From Oscillospiraceae bacterium (GTDB lineage Bacteria; Bacillota; Clostridia; Oscillospirales; Oscillospiraceae), in contig JAHHSI010000004.1 in assembly GCA_020025275.1 (NCBI GenBank), positions 62,001 to 126,000 on the forward strand: a DNA stretch of 64,000 nt, in the 5' to 3' direction. The notes beneath the pieces are model-generated. The model was not told the origin of the DNA and searched no databases. It saw nothing but the letters and a program-made list of their open reading frames with translations. The stretch's first letter is position 1; the number at the start of each line of letters is the position of its first letter. Shown one piece after another: positions 50,289 to 58,724 of this stretch. The translations under genes were made by a program, and so were the position numbers.

Positions 50289-50413
50289 AGGTGTTCTCAA
50301 TGGAATTGGAACAGAGCAATCCCCGTTTTTCTCCCCTCCGGAGCGTATGTCTGTGATGCGCCCCGGAGAGGAGAATAGCGGAGCAGAGAGAAAAGAAGGG
50401 AAGTGGAATCCCC

Positions 50414-51307
50414 ATGAAAAAACAATCCTTTAGAAAAACCATCGAGCCGTACCTGTGGCTGCTGCCCAGCATTATCCTGATGGTGGTCTTGATTTTGGTA
50501 CCCATCATCACGGTCTTTCAGACCTCCTTTTGCGAGATCAGCAAGTCCGGCGTGAATCGCGGATTCAACGGCGTGGACAACTATATTGCGATTTTTAAGA
50601 ACGATATTTTTTGGCATACCCTTGGAAATACGGCGCTGTGGACTGTGGTGGTCGTGGTCCTCTCTACGGTCTTGGGCTTCATTCTGGCCTTGGTGCTGAA
50701 CCAGAAGTTCCGCGGGCGGAAGATCGCCCGGGCCATTGTGGTGTTCCCATGGGCCACGGCGCTGATCATCCAGTCCCTGATCTGGAAGTACATCATCAAT
50801 GCAGACTATGGTGCCTTGAACCTTCTGCTCACCAAAATGGGCATCATTGACCACTATGTCAACTGGACCGCCACCCCCGGCATGATCTTTGCCTGGGAAT
50901 GCTGGGTCGGTATTTTTGTCTCGGTGCCGTTTATCACCTTCTGCGTTCTGTCCGGACTGCAGGGTATCGATCAGACCCTCTATGAGGCGGCCGATGTGGA
51001 CGGCGCCGGCTTCTGGCAGAAACTCTTCAAGATCACCCTGCCGCTGGTCATGCCCAGCCTGACCGTGTCCACGGTGCTGAGCATCATCTACGTGTTCAAC
51101 TCCTTCCCCATTGTCTGGACGATCTCCAAGGGTGATCCTGCCGATCAGACCCACACCTTGGTGACCTACCTCTATAAGCTGTCCTTCACCAACGGACGCT
51201 CCGGCGAGGCAGCCGCCGTTTCCGTGATCGGATTCCTGGTGCTGTCGATCGTTGCCGGTGGGTATATGATCCTGTCGCTGCGGAAAGAAAAACAGGAGGA
51301 GAGCTAA
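50414..51307 (+). CDS. Sugar ABC transporter permease (MalF-type)
   Basis: 297 residues, six membrane segments. N terminus RKTIEPYLWLLPSIILMVVL is typical of the UgpA/MalF group; the EAA loop that contacts the ATPase is EAADVDGAGFWQKLFKITLP. It is partnered by the gene four bases downstream. Confidence 0.93.
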   Translation: MKKQSFRKTIEPYLWLLPSIILMVVLILVPIITVFQTSFCEISKSGVNRGFNGVDNYIAIFKNDIFWHTLGNTALWTVVVVVLSTVLGFILALVLNQKFRGRKIARAIVVFPWATALIIQSLIWKYIINADYGALNLLLTKMGIIDHYVNWTATPGMIFAWECWVGIFVSVPFITFCVLSGLQGIDQTLYEAADVDGAGFWQKLFKITLPLVMPSLTVSTVLSIIYVFNSFPIVWTISKGDPADQTHTLVTYLYKLSFTNGRSGEAAAVSVIGFLVLSIVAGGYMILSLRKEKQEES

Positions 51308-51310
51308 GCT

Positions 51311-52150
51311 ATGTATCAGAAAAAGAACTCTTGGAAGAGAGTGTTTTTATATCTCTTCGTCTTTATCGTCTGCATCGTGATTTTGTACCCCTATTTTGTC
51401 ATGTTCACCACGGCAGCCAAGACCGACGGCGAGATGTACTCCACGGCAGCCGCGTCGCTGCTGCCCCACAACTGGCAGTGGTCCAACTTTGCAGAGATCT
51501 GGAAAGCGGCCCCTGTATTCAGCTATTTGATGAACTCCGTGATCGTTTCCGCCGGGGCCACACTGCTGGCCATCCTGTGCGGTATCCCCGCAGCCTATGC
51601 GCTCTCGCGTATGCGCTTTAAGGGCAAGGGCGCCTTCCTGGGCGCCGTGATCATGAGCCAGATGTTCTCTCCCGTGGTGTTGCTGGTGGGCATCTATCGC
51701 CTGATGACGGATATGGGCCTTACCAACAGCGTTTGGGGTCTGATCCTGCTGAATGCGGCTTTCAACCAGGCCTTCGCCATCTGGCTGCTGCGCGGCACCT
51801 TTACCTCCATTTCTCCGGAGATGGAGCAGGCGGCCAAGATCGACGGATGCAACACCATCCAGTCTATGATCCGTGTGCTGCTGCCCATGGCCGCCCCCGG
51901 CATCGTGACAGCCCTGATTTTCGTCTTTATCAACTCGTGGAACGAATATACCATCGCCCTGACGCTGATCCGCAGTGATGTGCTCAAGCCCATCACCGTC
52001 GGTATCAACAAATTCTACGGCTTCAACTTCATCCAGTGGCAGTATCTGTTTGCCACATCCCTCTTTGCAACGGTCCCGGTCATTATCCTGTTCTTGCTGA
52101 TCGAAAAGCATCTGGCTGCAGGTCTGACGGCCGGCGGTGTAAAGGGATAA
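51311..52150 (+). CDS. Sugar ABC transporter permease (MalG-type)
   Basis: 279 residues, six membrane segments, MalG/UgpE group. EAA loop: EQAAKIDGCNTIQSMIRVLLP. Third importer gene; no ATP-binding subunit is encoded here, so a shared MsmK/UgpC-type ATPase elsewhere must energise uptake, as is common in Firmicutes. Confidence 0.93.
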   Translation: MYQKKNSWKRVFLYLFVFIVCIVILYPYFVMFTTAAKTDGEMYSTAAASLLPHNWQWSNFAEIWKAAPVFSYLMNSVIVSAGATLLAILCGIPAAYALSRMRFKGKGAFLGAVIMSQMFSPVVLLVGIYRLMTDMGLTNSVWGLILLNAAFNQAFAIWLLRGTFTSISPEMEQAAKIDGCNTIQSMIRVLLPMAAPGIVTALIFVFINSWNEYTIALTLIRSDVLKPITVGINKFYGFNFIQWQYLFATSLFATVPVIILFLLIEKHLAAGLTAGGVKG

Positions 52151-52164
52151 CCTTGAATTGCCCG

Positions 52165-52198
52165 GCAAAAGGGATGCGGAAGTGCGCATCCCTTTTGC
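52165..52198 (+). terminator. Hairpin after the permease genes
   Basis: 14-bp stem GCAAAAGGGATGCG (52165-52178) with CGCATCCCTTTTGC (52185-52198). No T-run beyond the arm, so probably partial termination; the salvage genes could be read through from the importer promoter. Confidence 0.6.
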
Positions 52199-52253
52199 TG
52201 CGCTAAGAATACCATTCCTGAAACGACCATTTTGCGTAAAATGAGGAGGCATT

Positions 52254-53162
52254 ATGAATCAACCTACATTAGTGATCATGGCTGCCGGCATGGGCAGCAG
52301 ATTCGGGGGACCCAAGCAGATCACCCCCGTGGACCCGCAGGGTCATATTATCATCGATTTTTCCCTGTACGATGCGTGGCGCGCCGGCTTCCGCCGCGTG
52401 GCCTTCATCGTCAGCCGCCATATGCAGGATGAGTTCAAAGAGCGCATCGGCCAGCGGATGGAGAAGTATTTCGACGTATCCTACATCGTGCAGGAGCTGG
52501 ACAATCTCCCCGAGGGCTACAGCGTACCGGAAGGCCGCACCAAGCCTTGGGGCACCGGACACGCCATCGCCTGCTGCAAGGGTGTGGTGGACGGTCCCTT
52601 TGCGGTTATCAATGCCGACGACTTCTACGGCCCCACCGCATTCAGCACCATCTATCGCTTCCTGAGCGAGCTGAAGGACGAGAGCAGCTACGCCATGGTG
52701 GGCTATCGACTGCGCAACACCGTGACGGAGAACGGCAGCGTGGCCCGTGGCGTGTGCGAGGTGGACGAGGGCAAGCTGACCGGCATCACCGAGCGTACCA
52801 AGATCTATAAGCGTGGCGACGATGCCGCCTACACCGAGGACGAAAAGACGTTTGTGGAGCTCAAGGGCGATACGCTGGTGTCCATGAATCTGTGGGGCTT
52901 CTCCAACCGTATGCTCGATGAGCTGTGGAGCCGTTTCCCCGCATTCTTGGACGAGAATCTGCCGGTCAATCCCCTCAAGTGCGAGTTCTTCCTGCCCTTT
53001 GTGGTCAACGAGCAGATTGCCGACGGAAGCGCCGCAGTCAGCGTGCTGCCCTGTGAGGAGACGTGGTATGGCGTGACCTACCGTGAGGATCTGGAGAGCG
53101 TCTGCGCCGCCATTGCGGACATGAAAAAGCGAGGCATTTACGAGGAGGAGCTTTGGAAATGA
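52254..53162 (+). CDS. Sugar-1-phosphate nucleotidyltransferase
   Basis: 302-residue NTP_transferase-fold protein: MAAGMGSRFGGPKQITPV at the N terminus (nucleotide loop, catalytic Arg/Lys) and INADDFYGPTAF with the metal-binding Asp. It has no acetyltransferase or beta-helix tail, unlike GlmU. The next gene is a NahK-type hexosamine 1-kinase whose product would be a natural substrate, so I infer it makes UDP-GlcNAc or UDP-GalNAc (or UDP-hexose). This would replace the uridylyltransferase used in the bifidobacterial lacto-N-biose pathway. It overlaps the kinase start by four bases. Confidence 0.8.
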   Translation: MNQPTLVIMAAGMGSRFGGPKQITPVDPQGHIIIDFSLYDAWRAGFRRVAFIVSRHMQDEFKERIGQRMEKYFDVSYIVQELDNLPEGYSVPEGRTKPWGTGHAIACCKGVVDGPFAVINADDFYGPTAFSTIYRFLSELKDESSYAMVGYRLRNTVTENGSVARGVCEVDEGKLTGITERTKIYKRGDDAAYTEDEKTFVELKGDTLVSMNLWGFSNRMLDELWSRFPAFLDENLPVNPLKCEFFLPFVVNEQIADGSAAVSVLPCEETWYGVTYREDLESVCAAIADMKKRGIYEEELWK

Positions 53163-54241
53163 GTGTTTTGCCGAGAGAAGTTTTGGAACTGGCCCTGAGC
53201 CACTTCCGTTTGGATAGCCAGTGGGTGAGCTGTGAATCCTATGGATGCGGTCACATCAACAACACGCAGCTGGTGGTGACCGAGTCCGGCCGTCGCTATA
53301 TTCTGCAGAAGATCAGCGAGCAGGCATTCAAGGATGTTCCCGGACTGATGGAGAATATCCAGCGGGTGACGGAGCATCTGCGGGCCAAGGCCGCAGATCC
53401 CAAGAGCGTTCTGACGCTGGTGCCTACCGTGGACGGCCAGTGCTTTGCCCACGATGAAAACGGCTATTGGCGTGTGTACGACTTCGTGGAGGATACGGTC
53501 TGCCTGCAGGCACCGGAGAGCGAGAAGGACTTTTATGAGAGCGCCGTGGCGTTCGGTCAGTTCCAGGAGCAGCTGGCGGACTTCCCGGTGGAAAAGCTCC
53601 ACGAGACCATCGTCAACTTCCACAACACCCCCGACCGCTACCGCATCTTCCACGAGGTGCTGGAGCGGGACGTGATGGGCCGTGCCAAGGCCGTGCAGGC
53701 GGAGATCGACTTCGTTCTGGCTCGGGAGGAAGAGGCTGGTCTGGCCCAGCGCATGATGGAGGCCGGACAGCTGCCCCGCCGTGTGACCCACAATGATACG
53801 AAGCTGAACAATGTCCTTTTGAACGCCCAGAGCCATCAGGCCATGTGCGTGATCGATCTGGACACGGTGATGCCCGGACTGAGCATTTTTGACTTCGGCG
53901 ATTCCATCCGCTTCGGCGCCGCTACGGCCGCTGAGGACGAGAAGGACCTGGCGAAGATGACCATGAGTCTGGACCTCTTCCGCACCTACACCCGTGGCTT
54001 CCTGAAGGCCTGCCCCGGGCTGCAGGATGCGGAGATCGAGATGCTGCCGGCCGGCGCCAAGACCATGACACTGGAATGCGGACTGCGTTTCCTCACCGAC
54101 TATCTCGATGGGGATCATTACTTCGCCGTGCACCGTGAGGGGCAGAATCTGGATCGCTGCCGCACCCAGTTCAAGCTGGTGCAGGACATGGAAGACAAGT
54201 GGGATGAAATGAAAAAAATCGTTATGGAGGAAAGAGTATGA
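53159..54241 (+). CDS. nahK: N-acetylhexosamine 1-kinase (NahK-type)
   Basis: 360-residue APH-fold kinase that phosphorylates GlcNAc or GalNAc at C1. It carries the NahK hallmarks: YGCGHINNTQLVV, RYILQKISEQAFKDV, the catalytic loop RVTHNDTKLNN with Asp213, IDLDTVMPG, FDFGDSIRFGAATAAEDEKD and ECGLRFLTDYLDGDHYF. These agree closely with the bifidobacterial lnpB/nahK product as I remember it. The ATG at 53159 overlaps the nucleotidyltransferase stop; galE overlaps its end, so the three are translationally coupled. Confidence 0.85.
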   Translation: MSVLPREVLELALSHFRLDSQWVSCESYGCGHINNTQLVVTESGRRYILQKISEQAFKDVPGLMENIQRVTEHLRAKAADPKSVLTLVPTVDGQCFAHDENGYWRVYDFVEDTVCLQAPESEKDFYESAVAFGQFQEQLADFPVEKLHETIVNFHNTPDRYRIFHEVLERDVMGRAKAVQAEIDFVLAREEEAGLAQRMMEAGQLPRRVTHNDTKLNNVLLNAQSHQAMCVIDLDTVMPGLSIFDFGDSIRFGAATAAEDEKDLAKMTMSLDLFRTYTRGFLKACPGLQDAEIEMLPAGAKTMTLECGLRFLTDYLDGDHYFAVHREGQNLDRCRTQFKLVQDMEDKWDEMKKIVMEERV

Positions 54242-55254
54242 ACGTATTAGTAACGGGCGGCACCGGCTATATCGGCAGCCATACCTGCGTCGAACTGATC
54301 AAAGCCGGGCATAAACCCATTGCTCTGGACAACCTGTGCAACTCCAGCGTAGAGAGCCTGAACCGTGTACGCACCATTACCGGAGAGGAAGTTCCTTTCA
54401 TCAAGGGCGATGTGTGCGATGAGAAGCTGCTGCATGAGATCTTTGCCCGTCATGACATCGACGGCGTGATCCACTTTGCCGGGTTGAAGGCCGTGGGCGA
54501 GAGCGTTGAAAAGCCGTTGGACTACTACCAGAACAACCTGGGCTCCACCATGAGCCTGTGCCGCGTGATGAGCGCCCACAACGTGAAGAAGTTTATCTTC
54601 TCCTCGTCCGCTACGGTGTATTCCGGCGACAATGAGATGCCCCTGCGCGAGACATCCAAAACCGGCAACTGCACCAACCCCTATGGCTGGACCAAGTATA
54701 TGTGCGAGCAGATCCTGCGTGACATCGTCAAGGCCGATCCGGAGTGGTCCGTGGTGCTGCTGCGCTACTTCAACCCCGTGGGTGCCCACCAGAGTGGTCT
54801 GATCGGAGAGCATCCCAACGGGATCCCCAACAACCTGATGCCCTACATCTCCCAGACCGCCATCGGAAAGAGAGATCACTTGAACGTCTACGGTAACGAC
54901 TATGACACCCATGACGGTACGGGCGTGCGTGACTATATCCACGTGGTGGATCTGGCCCGTGGACACGTAGCAGCGGTCAACTATATGCAGGATCACAAGG
55001 GTGAATCCGTGTTCAATCTGGGCACCGGTCATGGGTACAGCGTACTGGATATGGTACACGCCTTTGAAGAGGCCAATGGGGTGAAAGTGCCCTATGAGAT
55101 CGCTCCCCGCCGCCCCGGTGATCTGGGCACCTGCTATGCCGATCCGACCAAGAGCCGTGAGGTGCTGGGCTGGGAGGCCGAGTTCAATCAGGTGGATATG
55201 TGCCGTGACACGTGGAACTGGCAGAGCAAGAACCCCAACGGATACGATGAATGA
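54238..55254 (+). CDS. galE: UDP-glucose/UDP-N-acetylglucosamine 4-epimerase
   Basis: 338-residue short-chain dehydrogenase-type epimerase: NAD site VTGGTGYIGSH, the SSSATVYSG strand and the catalytic Tyr-x-x-x-Lys in YGWTKYM. Interconverts UDP-Gal and UDP-Glc, and in some members UDP-GalNAc and UDP-GlcNAc; in this locus either activity makes sense. Starts inside the end of nahK (ATGA). Confidence 0.95.
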   Translation: MNVLVTGGTGYIGSHTCVELIKAGHKPIALDNLCNSSVESLNRVRTITGEEVPFIKGDVCDEKLLHEIFARHDIDGVIHFAGLKAVGESVEKPLDYYQNNLGSTMSLCRVMSAHNVKKFIFSSSATVYSGDNEMPLRETSKTGNCTNPYGWTKYMCEQILRDIVKADPEWSVVLLRYFNPVGAHQSGLIGEHPNGIPNNLMPYISQTAIGKRDHLNVYGNDYDTHDGTGVRDYIHVVDLARGHVAAVNYMQDHKGESVFNLGTGHGYSVLDMVHAFEEANGVKVPYEIAPRRPGDLGTCYADPTKSREVLGWEAEFNQVDMCRDTWNWQSKNPNGYDE

Positions 55255-55266
55255 GGAGGGACATCT

Positions 55267-55995
55267 ATGAAACTGATTAAAGCTGCAACCCCGGCAGAGG
55301 CCGGCAAGCTGGCCGCCGATATTTTTGAGGAGATCATCCGCAAGAACCCCGCCTGCGTGCTGGGTCTGGCCACCGGATCTACACCGCTGCCCCTGTACCG
55401 TGAACTGATCGAGCGGGAGAAGGCCGGCAAGATCAACTTTGCACAGGTGCGCTCGGCCAATCTGGACGAGTATAAGGGCCTCTCCGGTGACCATCCCCAG
55501 AGCTATCGCTACTTTATGCAGGAGAACCTCTTCAACCATATCTCCATCGACCCGGCCAACACCATCGTACCCGACGGCCTGGCTGAGGACGCCGAGGCCA
55601 TGTGTGCCGACTATGAAAAGAAGATCGCCGACATGGGCGGTGTGGATATTCAGCTGCTGGGCATCGGTCACGACGGCCACATCGGCTTCAACGAGCCCTG
55701 CGACCATTTCCCGGCCGTGACCCACGAGGTAGAGCTGGAGGAGATCACCCGTGAGGCCAACAAGCGCTTCTTTGCCTCCTTGGATGAGGTGCCTACGGCA
55801 GCCTACACCATGGGTGTGGGCACGGTGATGGCGGCTCGCAAGGTGCTGCTGATCGCTACGGGGAAGGACAAGGCCGAGATCGTGAAGAAGTCGTTCTTTG
55901 GCCCGGTCAAGCCCGAGGTGCCCGCTTCCATTCTGCAGTTCCACCCCGATGTGACCGTCATCGTGGACGAGGCTGCGGCCAGCTTGCTGGACTGA
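55267..55995 (+). CDS. nagB: Glucosamine-6-phosphate deaminase
   Basis: 242 residues. Converts glucosamine-6-phosphate to fructose-6-phosphate plus ammonia. Motifs: LATGSTPLPLYRELIER (phosphate loop), NLDEYKGLSGDHPQSY and LGIGHDGHIGFNEP with the ring-opening His. Lies twelve bases after galE behind GAGGAGG, in the same transcript. Confidence 0.96.
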   Translation: MKLIKAATPAEAGKLAADIFEEIIRKNPACVLGLATGSTPLPLYRELIEREKAGKINFAQVRSANLDEYKGLSGDHPQSYRYFMQENLFNHISIDPANTIVPDGLAEDAEAMCADYEKKIADMGGVDIQLLGIGHDGHIGFNEPCDHFPAVTHEVELEEITREANKRFFASLDEVPTAAYTMGVGTVMAARKVLLIATGKDKAEIVKKSFFGPVKPEVPASILQFHPDVTVIVDEAAASLLD

Positions 55996-56021
55996 GCGGG
56001 CGTGGCATCGCAGGAGGAGCT

Positions 56022-56627
56022 ATGGTGAACAGCTATACCGTCTTACCCGTTGCCGGCGTGCCGGACTGGGAGAAGATCCCGGTCATGGCGGTGGATCGGG
56101 TGCTGTGGCACGAGGATGTGGGGATCCGTATGATCCAGCAGCTGTGCTATGATGCCGACTACCTCTACGTCCACCAGCGGGCGTGGGAAACGGAGATCCG
56201 GGCGACCCGCACCGGCTATTTGCAGCGGGTGTGTGAGGACAGCTGCATGGAGTTCTTCTTTGCCCCGAAAGCAGGGGACGAGCGGTACTTCAATGTGGAG
56301 ATCAATCCCAACGGCTGTGTCCATCTGGGGTTCGGCTTTGGCCGGAACCGTTCGGTACAGGTGGTACCTAAAAACATGGAGGAGCAGCTGGCGGTCTGTG
56401 CAGAGAGATGCGAGAGAGGATGGGAACTCTACTATCGGATTCCGGTATCCTTGGTGCAGATTTTTTTCCCGGAAGTTCGCTGGGCGAAGGGGACACAAGT
56501 CCGCGCCAATGCCTTCAAGTGCGGTGACTGCACGGCACACCCTCATTTCCTTTCGTGGAATCCGGTGACCTCTGAGACACCGGACTTCCACCGCTTCTGC
56601 GACTTTGGCATTCTGGAATTTGACTGA
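56022..56627 (+). CDS. CBM9-like carbohydrate-binding protein, no export signal
   Basis: 201-residue protein matching the free-standing carbohydrate-binding family 9-like group: an all-beta domain with CMEFFFAPKAGDERYFNVEIN in the middle and the characteristic end RANAFKCGDCTAHPHFLSWN, PDFHRFCDFGILEF. No signal peptide or membrane segment is seen, so it should be cytoplasmic, which is odd for a sugar-binding module. It sits between nagB and nagA. It may handle an imported oligosaccharide or act as a sensor; unknown. Confidence 0.75.
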   Translation: MVNSYTVLPVAGVPDWEKIPVMAVDRVLWHEDVGIRMIQQLCYDADYLYVHQRAWETEIRATRTGYLQRVCEDSCMEFFFAPKAGDERYFNVEINPNGCVHLGFGFGRNRSVQVVPKNMEEQLAVCAERCERGWELYYRIPVSLVQIFFPEVRWAKGTQVRANAFKCGDCTAHPHFLSWNPVTSETPDFHRFCDFGILEFD

Positions 56628-56654
56628 GGCAACAATATTTTTGAGGTGAAACCC

Positions 56655-57776
56655 ATGCTTTACAAAAACGCAATGATTTTTCAGGGGCAGACGTTTATCC
56701 ACGGCAGTTTTCGCGTGGAGGACGGCCGCTTTACGGAGATCCGCAGCGATGTTCCGGCGGAGGATGGCGTGGATCTGGAGGGAGCGCATGTGATCCCCGG
56801 TCTGATCGACGTTCACAACCACGGGAACTCCGGAGCAGATTTTTCCGACGGCGACTACGACGGCCTGGTGAAGATGGCCCGATTTCTGGCCGGCAAGGGC
56901 GTGACATCCTTTGCACCGGCCAACATGACGCTGCCCTATGAGGTGCTGGACAAGGCGTTTGCAACAGCGGTACGCCTGCATCGGGAGCAGCCCGCCGGCT
57001 GTTCCCGGCTCATGGGCATTGAGATGGAGGGGCCGTTTTTCTGCGAGAAGAAAAAGGGTGCCCAGAACGGCGCCTATCTGCGTGATCCCGACTTCGATGC
57101 CTTTAAACAGCTGTATGACCACTGCGATGGTCTGATCCGGATCGTGGATCTGGCCCCGGAACTGCCCGGCAGCGTTGCCTTTACGGAGAAGGCCTCCAAG
57201 CTGTGCACCGTGTCCGTGGCCCACACGGACGCCAACTATGAGGAGGCCAAGGCGGTCTTTGAGGCCGGTGCCACCCATCTGACCCATCTTTACAACGCAA
57301 TGCCCTCCATCCACCACCGCAAGCCCGGTGTGATCGGCGCTGCATCCGAGAATGAAAACGTCACGGCGGAGCTGATCTGCGACGGACAGCACGTGCACCC
57401 CAGTGCCATCCGCATGGCATTCCGCCTGTTCCCGGGCCGGATCTGTCTCATTTCCGACGCACTGCGCTGCACCGGTATGCCGGACGGCAAGTATGAGTTT
57501 GGCGGACAGGATATGTTCCTCAAGGACAACATCGGCCGGCTGGCTGACGGCACCATTGCCGGCAGTGTGGCAGATCTGTACACCTGTATGCGCAACGTGG
57601 TCAGCTACGGCATCAGCCAGGAGGAGGCCATCCGTGCTGCCACCATCGTTCCGGCCCGTCAGCTGCACCGTGAGACGGAGATCGGCTCCATCGAGGTGGG
57701 CAAGCTGGCAGACTTTGTGGTGTGCGATGCCGACTTGGAGCGCAAGGCTGTCTACATCGGCGGCGTTCGCTTGTAA
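56655..57776 (+). CDS. nagA: N-acetylglucosamine-6-phosphate deacetylase
   Basis: 373-residue amidohydrolase releasing acetate from GlcNAc-6-phosphate, feeding NagB. Metal and substrate motifs: PGLIDVHNHGNSGADF, GIEMEGPFFCEKKKGA, THLTHLYNAMP, CDGQHVHP and the catalytic Asp in LISDALRCTG. The ATG at 56655 has GAGG six bases upstream; a GTG at 56646 lies within that site. Last gene of the locus, followed by a strong terminator. Confidence 0.95.
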   Translation: MLYKNAMIFQGQTFIHGSFRVEDGRFTEIRSDVPAEDGVDLEGAHVIPGLIDVHNHGNSGADFSDGDYDGLVKMARFLAGKGVTSFAPANMTLPYEVLDKAFATAVRLHREQPAGCSRLMGIEMEGPFFCEKKKGAQNGAYLRDPDFDAFKQLYDHCDGLIRIVDLAPELPGSVAFTEKASKLCTVSVAHTDANYEEAKAVFEAGATHLTHLYNAMPSIHHRKPGVIGAASENENVTAELICDGQHVHPSAIRMAFRLFPGRICLISDALRCTGMPDGKYEFGGQDMFLKDNIGRLADGTIAGSVADLYTCMRNVVSYGISQEEAIRAATIVPARQLHRETEIGSIEVGKLADFVVCDADLERKAVYIGGVRL

Positions 57777-57791
57777 AAATTTTGCTTGATC

Positions 57792-57828
57792 GAAGCATTG
57801 CAGGCACCCCCTGCAATGCTTCTTTTTT
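57792..57828 (+). terminator. Terminator of the amino-sugar locus
   Basis: 13-bp stem GAAGCATTGCAGG (57792-57804) with CCTGCAATGCTTC (57810-57822), then six Ts. Confidence 0.94.
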
Positions 57829-57870
57829 CACTGCTTTGTTGAACGGGTAAATTTTACCGGTCAAAGGGTC

Positions 57871-57899
57871 GAATAATTCCTCTTTTTCGAGTCAAACTA
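57871..57899 (+). promoter_or_regulatory. Candidate sigma-G promoter of the SASP gene
   Basis: GAATA (57871-57875), 17-base spacer, CAAACTA (57893-57899), one mismatch from the sigma-G -10 consensus CATNHTA. Expected for a small acid-soluble spore protein gene. Confidence 0.6.
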
Positions 57900-57950
57900 C
57901 TCTTGCGATACCCAATCCGGCGAATCAAAGTAAGGAAAAGGAGAAAGATT

Positions 57951-58151
57951 ATGTCGAACAAGAGTAGCAAGAACAAGCTGGTTGTCCCCGAGGCCCGAGA
58001 GGCAATGGACAAGTTCAAGATGGAAGCTGCCAACGAGGTTGGCGTTAATCTGAAGCAGGGATATAACGGCGATCTGACCTCCCGCGAGGCCGGCAGCGTC
58101 GGCGGCCAGATGGTCAAGAGAATGATCGAGTCCTACGAGAAGAATCAGTAA
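57951..58151 (+). CDS. Alpha/beta-type small acid-soluble spore protein
   Basis: 66-residue DNA-coating protein of dormant spores. It shows the family core: PEAREAMDKFKMEAANEVG, which contains the GPR-type cleavage context, and LTSREAGSVGGQMVKRMIES at the C terminus. Start at 57951 after AAGGAG; an upstream in-frame ATG lies between the promoter and this site and would add a basic tail absent from the family. Single gene with a terminator right behind. Confidence 0.95.
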   Translation: MSNKSSKNKLVVPEAREAMDKFKMEAANEVGVNLKQGYNGDLTSREAGSVGGQMVKRMIESYEKNQ

Positions 58152-58170
58152 CCTTCTCCGCCGAACAGGA

Positions 58171-58198
58171 AAGGCTCCGCCCAACAGGGCGGAGCTTT
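58171..58198 (+). terminator. Terminator after SASP
   Basis: GCTCCGCCC (58174-58182) with GGGCGGAGC (58187-58195), AACA loop, flanked by AAG and TTTT. Confidence 0.88.
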
Positions 58199-58201
58199 TC
58201 T

Positions 58202-58686
58202 GTGGGGCCCGCCCACCGGCGGACAGCAGCTGCCCGGAGGGATCGAGAGATTTCGGAGAGGTCGAGCTGCCTGCCACGGCGGGAAGATGGCGTGCGGCAA
58301 GGGTGGAGTATCATAGGAGCGTCTGCTTCCCGTTACTGCGGCAAGAAAGAGCCTGTGGGGAAGAGGACAGACCGGTGGGAAGCGGCATAACGACTCGCAG
58401 GACAGGAAGTGAAGAAACAAAAGGGGCAGCTGCCCCCACCGGACAAGGGCGGCACAGCGGGAAGGGGCAGTGGTGTACTGCGTACAGGGGACACGGTGGA
58501 AAACAATTTCAACCGACAGAGGACGGCGGTATGGTGGAGCGAGCAGAGATCAGAAGGCCTATCCACCGGTGAGCGCTGCCCGGCAGGAAGGAAAGAACTG
58601 CCTGCGGGGGACAGCGGGAGCAGCGCTGAGAGTGACGCGGTATTTGCCGGGACAGTCGTTTTTCGCTGGGCTTTTGCGCAGAGATG
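58202..58686. other. Gene-free GC-rich stretch
   Basis: About 485 bases with no convincing coding frame (several overlapping open frames, none with a start site and domain), no recognisable tRNA, RNase P, tmRNA, SRP or 6S RNA signature. It contains the 14-base palindrome GGGGCAGCTGCCCC near 58420. Could be decayed coding sequence or an unrecognised RNA. Confidence 0.4.
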
Positions 58687-58695
58687 TGCTATAAT
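58687..58695 (+). promoter_or_regulatory. Extended -10 promoter for the DUF5662 gene
   Basis: TGCTATAAT at 58687-58695, 30 bases before the start at 58725. Confidence 0.6.
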
Positions 58696-58724
58696 AGACC
58701 ATCATGCGTACAGGAGGCCCGGCC

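Noticed and set aside
58202..58700. Possible RNase P, tmRNA or 6S RNA gene
   Set aside because: None of the conserved core sequences of these RNAs could be found.
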